From Dipteris shenzhenensis (taxonomy: Eukaryota > Polypodiophyta > Polypodiopsida > Gleicheniales): a DNA stretch of 64,000 nucleotides. Shown piece by piece: positions 33,457 through 44,238 of this stretch; positions within the stretch are counted from its first letter, which is position 1, and every line of letters starts with the position of its first letter. The stretch is from the NCBI GenBank assembly GCA_047967505.1, contig CM106540.1; one strand, given 5' to 3'. Under the pieces are notes generated by a model that was given only the letters and a program-made list of their open reading frames with translations, did not search any database and was not told where the DNA came from. The translations under genes and the position numbers were made by a program.

Positions 33457-35813
33457 AGCAAGACCTTGCTCCTTGCTCAACAGCTCCCTTCTCCTTGCTC
33501 AACACTCGGACCATCTCATTCAGGGTCACGCAACCCGAAGCCCAAGCCCACGTACTTGCTTGTCCCTACAGTCCATACGACCTACACGTACCATCGCTGC
33601 TCGTCCATATAGTCCGTACCTTCTACTTGCAGTTCCTCCGTATTGTCGTACGGACCTACCACCGCTGCTCGTCCGTACATTTTGCTTGCAGTTCGTCCGT
33701 ACTGCCATACGCCCATCCCCTGAAGCACGTTGGGTAGCAGTTGTTCCGTACAATCCTTGTGCTGCAGGCACCCGTACAAGTCTATTGCACGTTCGTATCC
33801 TGCTCGCTACCTGCCCCGTACAATGGGTGTCTATATATGCATTTCTTATTCCTTTTTTAGTGCATCTTCTTGTGCTTGTGTGTCTGGATGTCAAAATTAT
33901 AGGAACCGTTGCAAGTCTTGTAAACAATGTAGCAATACCAATGCTTTTTAGCAGTGGAGAAGGTAATAAAAAAGGTGGGTGAGCCCAATTATCCCACCAT
34001 GGCAAATAGATAATGTATTAGTTTTTGCAGAAATAGAGCCACTGGCCGCACAAGTTGGAAGCACCCAAACATGAGCTATAGGGGGAGAAGCTCAATGTGG
34101 AGATCAAGGTATAGAGGAGCTTCGTGTGGCATAATTCATAGACGTAGCAAGGTATGCGTTTAACAAATTACCAACACAAAGTAGTCAAGTGGGACTGCTA
34201 TTAGTTGGTCCTCAATGCATCAGTGCAAGTGGGGGCACAACTCCGCTGTTAGATTGCCTTTATGCTTCTTGTGTAAGCCAGTTTAAAGAAGGGAGCTCTC
34301 AAGAATTTAACAAGCCATCTGTTTCTCCATACCGCACCCATCTCACCCAGTCATCACCCAACCTCCAGTCTCATCCTCACACTTCCAGGCCACAGTCCTT
34401 TCAGTTTCCGTTGGAGCACGGACGAGCTAACCCATCAGAGGCTTGGGAGTACTTATTGATGGAGGACCGGAGCATCCAAGAGTGCGAGAGGGAGCTGTCA
34501 CGCTTCACATAGGAGCAAACACGCTTCACCCAGGAGCAGGCACGTCTCATACAGGAGCAGTCTCAGGCTATCCGAGACCAAGCTGACCTTATTCAAGGGC
34601 TCAGATAGGAGATCTCACAGCTCCGACAAGAGGTCACTGCTATACATACAGTCCCAAGGAGCACCCCAGTTGTGGAGGCACTGATTGCGAGCATGCAATC
34701 TGCCATCGAGGAGACATCCAGATGGGTCGACGTAGCCAAACGGGAACCTACAATGGTAACCATTTCGGCTACCCTCCTAGAGCAACAGCAGAGAGCCAGC
34801 AAGGCTCTCAACATCAGAGTACGTGGGATTTCCCGCACTGAGGCTACACCAATGGCAGATGCGCAGGCCTTCGTGACCACTACCCTAGGCGCGACTGAGC
34901 ACAGGATTGAGAGAACATGGCGGGTTGGGAGGCGTCCTACAGTACTCCTGCGCCAATCCGTACCTGCTTTGCCGTGTGTTTCGTATCGGCTCCGCCAAGT
35001 GTTTGTACCAGGTTGTACTGCTGTATGTGAGCTCCATACTAGGCCGTACCGTACAGCTGTACGACTAGATCAGCAACTCGGTGCAGCAATTCTGTTCAAC
35101 CTTCATGTGCATTGAGGCTCTTTTGCAAGTGATTCTTTGAAGGTACATCTTGCAGGGAGCCATTGTTTGGCTAGGCAGTTTTTTGGACAGATTTAAGCAC
35201 ATTCTGTGAATTTAGGCATTTGGTGAAATTTGGGGGCTTCTGTTGAATTTGCCTTCTTCTGGTCGCAATTTCTAGCAAGAAATTCAGGCTTTTGCAATTC
35301 GATTGCCATTTTGCAAAAGAAGAGCAATTTTGGAGCTTTGCAGGCTTTTTCGACTCAATTTGAGTCACATTTGAGCACTTGGGAATTTTCATTGGCAGTA
35401 GAATTTACTCCTTTTGCATATAAAATGCGAATTGGGGCTTTCAGTCAATTTGCCCTTTTTTGAGTTGCAATTTCTTGCAAAAATTTGGGGCTTTTTGCTT
35501 TACACAGCAATTTCTTAAATTTTTGGGGCTTTCAAGCAATTTCCCCTCCTTTGGATGCAATTTCCCTGAAGAAATTCGGGCTTTTGGCATTCTAATGCAA
35601 TCTCGCAGTCTACAAGCATTTTGGGACTGTTGCAGGCAATTTTTGACTCATTTTTAGCGACATTGCAAACATTGGCAAATTTTGCAGTGTTTTTTGGCAG
35701 TTTTTGTCACTGTGGGCAGATTTTTCTTTGCAGATTTTACTTGTGCATTTTATATCCCAAGAAGAGATTTCAATTGGTCAATCTGCTGTATTTTTTTATA
35801 TTTTCTGGTATAA
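33457..35813 (+). other. Long leader of copia 2 (CGTAC-rich and GCAATTT-rich parts)
   Basis: About 2.3 kb lie between the primer-binding site and the gag start. The first part (33540-33825) is dense in CGTAC/GTAC words (TCCGTAC, CCGTACA). The same style resumes at about 34940-35070. The block between them holds a LINE ORF1-like fragment and so looks inserted. From 35115 to 35800 the leader is T-rich, with many repeats of GCAATTT, GGGGCTTT and TTGCAA, like a decayed tandem array. Long frames in the first part are overlapping on both strands and are not believed. Confidence 0.65.
34400..34935 (+). pseudogene. LINE ORF1-like fragment (coiled coil plus RRM-like region)
   Basis: The frame reads AWEYLLMEDRSIQECERELS, then Gln-rich TQEQ/IQEQ heptads broken by two stops, and QLRQEVTAI: a coiled coil. 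It continues with QQQRASKALNIRVRGISRT and ATEHRIERTWRVGR, which resembles the RNA-binding part of L1-type ORF1 proteins. It stops near 34935, where the CGTAC-rich copia leader resumes. The exact borders and target duplication could not be fixed by eye. Confidence 0.6.
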
Positions 35814-38171
35814 ATGGCTCAGAACAACTCCAATGAGGTGTTCGGGGCTCTCACACCAGAGGAGAAGTTGAATGGCACCAACTACTCCTTGTGGAGTTTC
35901 ATGGTTCATGATATGGTTGATGCATTGCCTCCTTTGGAGTCGCCTCCTCCTCATGCATGTGAAGGCTGCATTCTTGGCAAAATGCATAGACTTCCCTTCA
36001 AAAGGGATGGTGCAGTGAAAGCTACACGAAAATTACAGCTTTGTCTGCGGTCCCATGAGGACACCTGCTTTTGGGGGTTATCTCTATTTTGTTACATTCA
36101 TAGATCACTTTACCAACTACACTTGGGTCTAAGGTCTCAAGGCAAAATCAGAAGTGTTTATGCATTTCAAACACTTTGTGGCTATCGTTGAAAAATGAGA
36201 CAGGACTCAAGGTGCAGACACTTCGAACAGATCGAGGGGGGGAGTATATGTCTCATGAATTTGAGACATTTTTGAAAGAAAAAGGCTTCATGCATCAGCT
36301 TACAGAGAGGCTTACACCTCAACAGAATGGCAAAGCTGAGCGGAAGAATCGCACCGCCATGGAAATGAATAGATGCATGCTCACAAGTAAGAAGTTGCCT
36401 CATAGGTTTTGGCTAGAAGGCCTCATGTGTGCCAACTATATTTTAAATCGGGCTTCTACAAAGGCTTTGAAGACAATCACTCGCTATAAGGCATGGTATG
36501 GGAGAAAGCCTTCAACGGACCATTTCAGAGTTTTTGGTTGTGTTGCATAGGCCCATGTGCCTATGGAGTTCAGACACAAGTTGTCAGATAAGGCACTCAA
36601 ATGCATTTCTAAATATAAGCTCGAGTTCCATTGCATGGCCACGTATAACACATTTGAGAATAGGACACTCCAAAATAGTATACTTCAAGGAGTTATCTTC
36701 GCTGAGCCCAACATGCTGAGCTTGTCTTCAGTCACGATCTTTCCTTTTGAGTCCCAATTTATGGCGAGCAACACACTAAGAAACCCTCCCCATTAGCTAG
36801 ATTGGTGATGGACTGCATCTTGTATGTTTATGCCTTGACCTTATCCTTTGAACTCTGCAATGCTTTATCTTTCACCTTCTCATAGTCCTCTAGCGGAAGG
36901 GATTGGGTGTCCACTTTGTCCATCTCCTCTTTGAACTTATGTTGGCACTCCTCCTGCACATGAGCCACCTGCAAGGTGTAGGATATAGTTCACAAAGCAA
37001 AGGCTATCGTCTCTACAATCCTGCTGCACGCAAGATTTTTGTTAGTAGAGATGTTATATTCTCTGAAAATTCTGCACATACACATGCTGAATTTCAGATT
37101 CCAGCCTCTTCAGATAATCTATATGAGGGGATCCTTCCTTTAGCATTTGGTTCCCCCGCTGAAAGTTAGAATTTACAGCAGCCTCCGCCAGATCCACATG
37201 TACACATTCAGCCCCTAGCTGATTTAGTACAACCTCGGGGTGTGGATGAAGTTGTCAGCCAAGAAATTCAAGAGATACACGCAGCCGAAACAGTCCCGAA
37301 TCGGTTGCTTCAGACTCTCAAGGAGAGTAAGCTTGAGGCTCCATTGCCTGGTAGGACTCGTAGTGCAATAAGGCACACAGGGGGGCCTCTTTCAATTGAA
37401 TCAACTTATGCAGGTACTCTTCTTGATGAGGAGGAGCCTGAGAGATTTGAAGAAGCAAAGGATCATGTGCATTGGATGAATGCCATGCACAATGAATTGC
37501 AGTCCATTCATAAAAATCAAACTTGGGATGTCGTGGATTTCCCACCAAGAAAGAATGCCATAGGTACACGTTGGGTTTTCAAAGTCAAAAGAAAGCCAAA
37601 TGGGTCCGTTGATTGGTACAAGGCAAGGCTGGTTGCAAAAGGATATGCTCAGTAAAAGGGCGTAGATTATGAGGAGACATTTGCTCCTACATCCAAGATG
37701 ACTACCATCAGGTCAGTTATAGCAATGGCTGTAAATTTTGGCTGGAATGTTCATCAATTTTCATCAATTGGACATTAAAACAGCTTTCCTTAATGGAGAC
37801 TTGTTGGAAGAGGTTTATGTCAAACAACCTCCACGCTTTGAAATTCCAGGAAATGCACATCAGGTATGCAAGCTGAATAAAGCTTTGTATGGGATGAAAC
37901 AAGCCCCACGTGCATGGTATGTAAAAATTGATGCCTTTCTAACCAGCAAGGGGCTGCACAATAGTCCAACTGAAAGCACCCTCTACATCAAGAAGGATGC
38001 GAAAGATATTTTGGTCATCATTCTTTATGTAGATGACATGCTGCTCACCAGATCAAATGAGGAAGTAATTGCAGATTTCAAAATCCAATTGAAAGCTATA
38101 TTTGATATGTCAGACTTGGGCTTGCTACATTTCTTTTTGAATTTATTCAAGAAAAACGTGGCATTGTTATG
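35814..38171 (+). pseudogene. Copia element 2 gag start, integrase and first part of RT
   Basis: The gag start (MAQNNSNEVFGALTPEEKL, YSLWSFMVHDMV) runs straight into the pre-integrase finger CEGCILGKMHRLPF near 35965, so most of gag and protease are deleted. The integrase follows (RTDRGGEYMSHEFE, LTPQQNGKAERKNRT). At about 36609-36975 a foreign segment interrupts FVGYS, then pol continues with SKGYRLYNPAARK. The RT part (NQTWDVVDFPP, GTRWVFKVKRKPNGS, QLDIKTAFLNGDL, YVDDMLLT near 38020) has a TAA near 37653. A short duplication of TCATCAATT near 37750 also shifts the frame. It ends at the gypsy insertion. Confidence 0.87.
36609..36975. other. Foreign 367-bp segment in copia 2 integrase
   Basis: The copia 2 coding sequence is interrupted between the KCIF and VGYS codons. 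No similar sequence occurs in copia 1 at the same place. On the minus strand, about 45 codons at the right side (about 36970-36830) read as a Glu/Lys/Gln-rich, coiled-coil-like stretch that starts QVAHVQEECQHKFKEEM. No target duplication is obvious, so it may be a deletion with filler DNA instead of a transposition. Confidence 0.6.
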
Positions 38172-39819
38172 TGTCACGGAGGAGTGAAATTCTAAGTACT
38201 TTAATGTACTACAAGACCGTGACAACTTTGGTTTTAAACGTCCAAGCGCGGGCTTATTAATGTGTAATTAAACGCGACATGGTGCCTTGCACATAAGCGT
38301 AATTACTCCCTAGGGCCAAAGGCATTTCAAGGAATTAAAAGAGTGGCTGTTGGGAAATGATGATGTGGCATTTTTAATGGGCTCCCTAGAGAGCCATGTT
38401 CAAGGTGGCTCTTGTGCTGGTTGTTGGGAAATGATGATATGGCCCCTAGAGGACCATGTACCTTCAGTGACCCCCCTAGAGTTCAAGGTGCCTCTAGTGA
38501 CTTCTATATGCTCCTTTGTCATTCCTAGACCTTCCTGAGCCTTCTAAACTTCACATGTGTGGTTTTCTCTCTCATCTTCTCCCTTTGTTGAGATTTTGGA
38601 TTGGTTTTTCAACCTCCTTCAGCTGAATTCCGTTTTTCTTTATAACTCCTCACCCGTTTGGATTCCTCAACTTCCATTTGGCCCGATGGCTTCCTCTCTG
38701 CCTCCCCTTCGCAGTGATATGCTTTTCCCTCCGTGCGTTTGGTAGAACGGGCAGAGTTGAGCACTTCTTTTGCTGGTCGAATTTGCAAAAGTTGCTTTTT
38801 CTGGACCTCTTTGCTTCTACAGCCTCCTGGGCCTCTCCTCTTACAAAGCTACAGCTTTTTGTTAAATTTCGAGTGGTCCCACATGCTGGTTGACTGGTTT
38901 TTCTCAATTTTGGAGGATTTTCCGGTGATGAAACTTCTCCAAAACCTTCTCAATGCATTCCTCTTTGAAGCACGCTTCTTTTGAGCCCAAGAACTCCCAC
39001 TTCTTCGCGACAGAAGTGCTTCTTTTCACATTTTTCAGTGGAATTCTTGCTGGTCGGCTCTTGTAAATGCTCTTTCTTCATGCCTTTGCACTCCTCTTTG
39101 GCTGAGAATGCAATTGGGCATTCGCTACTATGTCCTCTTGGCGATTGAGGACTTGGTTCAAGTTTTTAGGGCTTGATGAGTTGTGATTTTGCTGCTGCAA
39201 TTTATTTTTGCCATAAGCTATTGGTTGGCCTCGTGTGCCGCCTCTTTCTTGGTTCACAGGTGCCTAAGCAGTGCTACATGAGTCATTCTTTGGTTTAATA
39301 CTTTGCTGATTTTATTTTGAAGCTTTGAAAAGCCTTATGAATGCCATCTGGAAACCACTCAAAGAGAGTGCAGCTGGGGTGCAGTGTGATTGCATCTGGA
39401 CAGCCAATGGAATTGCACTCGAAAAAGAGAATGCCTTTGGGTTGAGCCTATGGGTTAAGTGCACTTATGTGATGGTGTTCTATGCTTGAAAGCCTTGCGA
39501 AGGCTCACTGAATTGGGACTGTGTGCTCAGTTGTAGGGAAGGTCTCCCAAATGCAACTTGTAATCATTTCACTGTGATAAAGAAATACCGAAAGGGACGC
39601 CACGGTGTTTGGGGCCAATCGGGTGCACTTGTCTATGTCTGTCGAGCAGGGGCATTCTAGCCTCCATCCCTTTTTCAGTGGTTTTGTTTGTGAACAAATG
39701 GGTAAATGCCAAATGGTGATCATGCAATGGTTAATGGTTGTGATATATGCTTTTTGAGCTGTAAGTAAGTGCTGAAGGTTTAGTTCCACTACCCTCTGAG
39801 TGATTAGACGCCGGTTTCA
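38172..39819 (+). repeat. 5' LTR of the chromovirus (1648 bp)
   Basis: Starts TGTCACGGAGGAGTG and ends CGGTTTCA. It aligns along its length with the 3' LTR. A segment around 38350-38450 (GTTGGGAAATGATGAT, CCTAGAG, CCATGT) is duplicated in this LTR but single in the other, which explains most of the 40-bp length difference. Confidence 0.92.
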
Positions 39820-39820
39820 T

Positions 39821-39869
39821 TGGTTCCATTGCTGGGATTTGAACCCGGGTCGCCTAGGTGAAAGAATAT
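39821..39869 (+). promoter_or_regulatory. Extended tRNA-Glu-type primer-binding site
   Basis: One base after the LTR, TGGTTCCATTGCTGGGA is a near match to the reverse complement of a tRNA-Glu 3' end. The match goes on well past the usual 18 nt, through TTTGAACCCGGGTC (T arm) and CCTAGGTGAAAG (anticodon stem-loop, with GAA as complement of the TTC anticodon), up to about ATATC. From memory of plant tRNA-Glu genes most differences are C-to-T or G-to-A. It is not a working tRNA gene, because the 5' part and intact stems are missing. Confidence 0.75.
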
Positions 39870-39911
39870 CTATGTTGCACCTTTTGACAGCTGAATATTA
39901 CAACCATAAAC

Positions 39912-40290
39912 ATGGTGAGTACCCATGAGCAAAAGAGCTCCACAACTCCTCAAAGGAGAAGGCAGGAAAGCCTTAATGATCCAACTAGTGTACAGCTGCA
40001 GGGAGCACAACAAATGCCTTTTCAACAAACTACACATGAAGCTACAATTGAGCTCAACAGTGATACTAGTTCTAGCAATGAGTCACATGATGCTACTATG
40101 TTGAATGCACAGCTTGCAAGTGCAATGACTCCTTTGACTCAGTTGATTCAAAATTTGGCTCAGATTGTGCAAACAAATGCCAAGAAGAAGAAGAAATCAA
40201 GAAAGCACCAGCACATGAGATGGGCTAACTTCCTCTCAATGTTTCATTTTCAAATTGTACATGTGCCGGGTAACAAAAATGTTGTGGCCG
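39912..40290 (+). pseudogene. Chromovirus gag start fused to RNase H end
   Basis: The frame starts MVSTHEQKSSTTPQRRRQES, a hydrophilic gag N-terminus ending in a Lys run (about 40180-40195). It then reads directly MRWANFLSMFHFQIVHVPGN and KNVVA, the end of gypsy RNase H. Everything between (rest of gag, protease, RT) is deleted within this reading frame. The A/G-rich AAGAAGAAGAAGAAA run at the joint suggests template switching or repeat-mediated deletion. The frame is then cut by a LINE at 40291 and continues at 44389 as NVVADALSKKPQ. Confidence 0.85.
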
Positions 40291-40852
40291 CAACATGAAT
40301 GTGTATTAGCTCCTGCGAACGCCCTCCCCTCCCTCGCTCCTATCTACCCCCCCCTCGCGCTGCGCAGCCCTCCCCTCCCCCTCCTCCCTCACCGTCGCCT
40401 CCCGCCGCGGCCCTCCGTCCCCCTCTCCTCCCCCTCCGCCCGTCGTCCCCCCCCACTCCGCTGCTCCCCTCTCCACTCTCCGCTCCCTCCCTGCTTCTCC
40501 GCCCCCCCCCTCCCGCTCCGCTCCTCCCCTCTCCGCTCTCAGTCCCCCCCCGCCTCCCCCCCCTCGCGTTGCGCTACCACCCCCCCGCCTCCTCCTGCCC
40601 CCCGCTGCGGCGCAACGCTGCCCCCCCCATTCTCCCCCTCCTTCCCCGTCTCTCCTCCCCACCTCCTCTCGTGCGGCGCTGCCACACCTCCCCCTTTCCC
40701 CCTTCCTCTCCCCCTCCCTGCGCTGCGCTGCCCCCCCTATTCTCCTCCTCCTCCCCTCCACCACCCGCCCCCTCGTCATCACCTCTCCCCCCCCCCGCTT
40801 CCCCGTACCTCTCCATCCCCCGCCTTTCCATCTACAGTAAGAGCCCCCCCAT

Positions 40853-41644
40853 GTGGTCACTAATCATCAGCAGCCTGGTAAGGGGAAGGAGAAAGGGAAG
40901 GAAAAGATCAGCCAGCCTCCCCCTCATCCTTCACCCCGCCCTCCTTCCCCTCCCCCCTCCTCCTCGGTCCCCCGACCCCCACCCCCTCCAAGATCCCCCC
41001 CAGCACCGGCGGTTTCCACTCCACTCTCTTCCTCAAGCATGATCCAGAGGGAACCCCCCTCTCCGCCTGAGCCACCTGCAGCCCCGAAGCCAGCACAGAC
41101 CTCCCCCGCGCCTATCCCTCCTGGCTCGGCGGAGGGAAGAGGCCCTTCCCCGTAGAAGGCCAGCACCCCTCTCTCTGGTTCAGACTCCTCATCCTCGTCC
41201 CCACACCCAAGGGCTGCTCCTAGAGCTCTATCTTTGGAGTTTTACCGAGTAGGACCTTGGGATTATCTGGATGCAACGGATATTGGCTCCTTCCCTGCAT
41301 GCCTAGACATCAGCATCTTCTTCCTCCGCAAGGGGGCGGAGGGTAAGGTGTCAGTCCTTGCCCCACACGATGGTCCTAGCTATTCCTTCACTATCACCAG
41401 TGACGGGAATGAGCAATGGACAAATGAAAATGTTTGGGAGACGATACGAGATGAGTCCCAGGAGCAGGTGCAGGACTGGATCGGTAGCAGAGCAGCGGAG
41501 CTTCTTCAACAGCAATGGAAGAAGGGTGACGTTCGTCTGAGATGGCGCAACAGCGCCAAACGATTCCGCCTCTTGGTCATTATTCGGCCGCCTCTGGAGT
41601 TGGTCTACGCGGAAGGGCTCTGCCCGTGGAGGACTCAGAGGTAG
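40853..41644 (+). pseudogene. LINE ORF1-like protein (Pro-rich start, unknown domain)
   Basis: One frame runs from 40853 with a single TAG at 41153-41155, continuing in the same frame to 41644. The first third is Pro/Ser-rich with Lys/Gly repeats (GKGKEKGKEKIS). The later part has ordinary composition: LEFYRVGPWDYLDATDIGSF, FFLRKGAEGKVSV, SRAAELLQQQWKKGDVRLRW. The position before the endonuclease ORF makes ORF1 likely; I do not recognise the domain. A frame change near 41610 joins to ALPVEDSEVASFYS in the frame of the next ORF. Confidence 0.6.
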
Positions 41645-41865
41645 CGAGCTTCTACAGTATTTCCCTGGCAACGGCGTCGAGCTGGTTAGAGAGAGCCTAC
41701 CACCATGGGACGAAGGGCCTCTCCCCTCTGTTGAAGGTTTTAGAGGATGGGTCCGATGATCCGGCCTCTCCTTCGAAACCCTCACAGAAGCGCCTTCGTC
41801 TGCACACTGGACATCCTCCGACCATCTCGACATCGACAGTTGTTTGTGGCCCACCTTCCCTCCTC

Positions 41866-42725
41866 ATGAGTATACGCGTTATCTCTTGGAATGTCAATGG
41901 GTTCCACTCATCAGGAACCCGCGGCCCCAGGAAGATGGTGCTCAGACAGGAGCTCAAGCCTGCCTTGGTGGGAAGGGTAGATGTGCTCCTATTGCAGGAA
42001 CACAAGCTTTCGGCTTCTCAGACCAGTATGTGGGAAGGTCCTCACAGGACGCTCCCACACCTACTGAGCGGGGGTGTCTGTACCTCCATCGACGCTTCTC
42101 TAGTTCAGCATGTGTGTGGTTTTGGCACTCTGATCCCAGGACGTGCGCTTTGGGTGGGCTTGAATATTGAGGGATCCCGTATCGGCATCCTCAATATCTA
42201 TGCCCCGACCGATCTCAGACGGAGAGCCGCTTTTTGGAGATCTTTGACAGACTTGTTGCCAGAGATGGATTCTTGGATTGTAGGAGGGGACTTCAACAAC
42301 CTTGAGACCCTAGAGGATCACCAGGGACGGGACCCAGAGTTCCTCGGTATAGCTTAGGCAAAGCAAGCAGATTGGGACTCCTTCCTATTCGCAGCTGCAA
42401 GGAGCCTTCCTTTCGCAGATGGACAGGGAGTCTAGACTTCTCTTGGGGTTACAGGAGGGAGGGAAGCAGACTTCTGGAGCAGCTGGACCGTTTCTATGTC
42501 GGCGATTCGGCACTTGGCAGAGGTGGAGAGTCAAGAGTGGTTCCAGGGACGACACTCTCAGACCATACCCCAGTCATCCTAGTCCTGGACTCAGCCTCTC
42601 ACTCCTCACCTTCACGCTCATGCCGGATCCCAGACTCCATCTACTCCAGAGCAGCGGTTCGCAGCAGGATAGTGGACCTGTGGGAGCAGGATTGGGACCC
42701 CATGGGGATATGGCAGCACAGGTAG
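41866..42725 (+). pseudogene. LINE ORF2 N-terminus: APE-type endonuclease
   Basis: The ATG at 41866 starts MSIRVISWNVNGFHSSGTRG, the start of an exonuclease-endonuclease-phosphatase domain. LLLQEHKLS supplies the catalytic Glu, IGILNIYAPTDL and IVGGDFNNLE the next motifs. A TAG at 42355-42357 and a frameshift interrupt it. The end is read in another frame: LDFSWGYRREGSRLLEQLDRF and LSDHTPVIL with the catalytic SDH motif (about 42563). All main motifs are visible but split over two frames. Confidence 0.85.
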
Positions 42726-44238
42726 CTCAGGCGCTTGCTGAGTCTAGCCTCATCTGTCAGCAGGAGGCAATTCAGGTCAGGCAGCAGTGTTGGGCGAAGG
42801 AGAGGGGTGTCAGACGAGATCTCGCCTCGATTCAACGGATGCAGCAGTCTTCGCCAGGCTCTGAGGAGCTCAGACAGCAGGAGGTTCGGGCCCGAGCCAT
42901 GCTAGAGGAGATCACCCAGCGATGCTCAGAGTTCTCGTTTCATGCTTCCAAGTCCTTCTGGGCTAGGAAAGGCGACAGGATGTGCAGAGAGTTCTTTAGG
43001 ACTCATGGTCAAAGGTCAGCAGGGGAACAGCTCCGATCTCTTAGAGCGCAGGATGGTCGTGTCAGGACAGATCCAAACGAGGTCCGAGACTTGGCGACAC
43101 ATTTCTACAGATCACTGTTCCAGCAGGAGCCCCCAGACCCTCGTGGCCGCCTATGCAGAGAGGAGGTGTGGAGGTCTACACCGCTGCTCGTGCAGCCTAG
43201 CATGAGTGATTCCCTTCTCGCTCCTTTCACCGTGGCAAAGATGCAGGATGCGGTGAGCGCTATTGATGGGCAGAAATGTAGACCCCCTGATTATGCAGGA
43301 CCAGGACTGGAGACTCTAGATATGGGAGGGCCGTTCCTTGACAGAGGTGGAGTGGGACCCAGGGGAGTGGCGCTGGCCACCATTGGACACCTCAGAGAAC
43401 CCTACCCCCTTCTTCTCTTACAGTGCGCATACTAGTAGGCGTGCTCTTGGGGCTCTCCAGTGCGGGCTACCCACACAGGCACATAGTTGGTATGCCAAAG
43501 GGATATCTCTCATCTTTCTTCGCACTTTCTGGAAGACTCTTTGGGTAAGCTGGCGGCCGAGGAAGATCTCTTACTTTCTTTAAATGGTGGCACACAAGGG
43601 GCTACCAGTTGGCAGCTGGCTGAGGCAGATGGGCCGGGAACTGCCAGATGTGTTTTCAAGAGGAGTCGTCCCTGAAGCACTGCCTTTGGAGCTGCTCGCA
43701 TGCACAGACAGTTTGGAAGGGAGTCATGGGGATCTTAGCGAGGGCTGCACCCGAGCTAGGACCGATCACTTGGGGAGCTGTTTGCTGGTGCAGCACCAAG
43801 ATGGGACATCACTTGGCTTATGAGTTCTCTAGGCAGGATCCAGTCTTCTTCATCACGCAGGCCACCTGGGCATACATGGACAGCTTCCCTTGGCATCTGA
43901 CAGAGACAGATGCAGGAGCGATGACTCGGCACCCAGTTTGGGAGATCATAGCGAGCATAACAGGCTGGCATATCTGGACTTCCAGATGCGCGCAGACCGT
44001 AGGAGATTTGGCTTCTTCAACTACCCATACCCTAGTAGACATTTGGAGCACAATCATTCACACGCTCAAGGGTCCGTGGGATCAGATTCAGGGGGAGTCC
44101 CGGGCAGGGAAGGAAAAGAGACCGCGCTTCCTTCGCGACTGGGACCACCGGTCTTCCAGCACTCTGCTCAGAGTCTTCACTGGCATTACGCCCCCCCTAC
44201 CGTGGTTGTTTGTCCACTCTCCGATGATTATGCCCTGA
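42726..44238 (+). pseudogene. LINE ORF2 C-terminal part with the RT core deleted
   Basis: In another frame (42419-43435), FHASKSFWARKGDRMCREFF, RSLRAQDGRVRTDPNEVRDL and LLAPFTVAKMQDAVSAIDGQK lead up to the RT domain. The expected palm blocks (FLKVDFxKAYD, YADD) do not follow; sequence from about 43290 to 43440 is unrelated. The frame 43648-44238 gives EESSLKHCLWSCSHAQTVW, the zinc-binding region after RT, then a tail. A deletion of about 1 kb of RT coding sequence is inferred. Confidence 0.78.

Noticed and set aside
33392-34005. Frames of 96-196 codons on both strands in the copia leader
   Set aside because: They overlap on opposite strands, reflect the repeated CGTAC words and lie in the noncoding leader between primer-binding site and gag.
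39821-39869. A tRNA-Glu gene on the minus strand
   Set aside because: Only the 3' part to the anticodon stem is present, several stem positions are changed, and its place directly after a 5' LTR explains it as a primer-binding site.
40255-41155. Several long Pro/Ser-rich or Gly/Arg-rich open frames on both strands
   Set aside because: They stay open because the DNA is nearly all C and T on one strand. The frames overlap on both strands and have no domain. Only the frame that continues into normal-composition ORF1 sequence at 41234 is kept.
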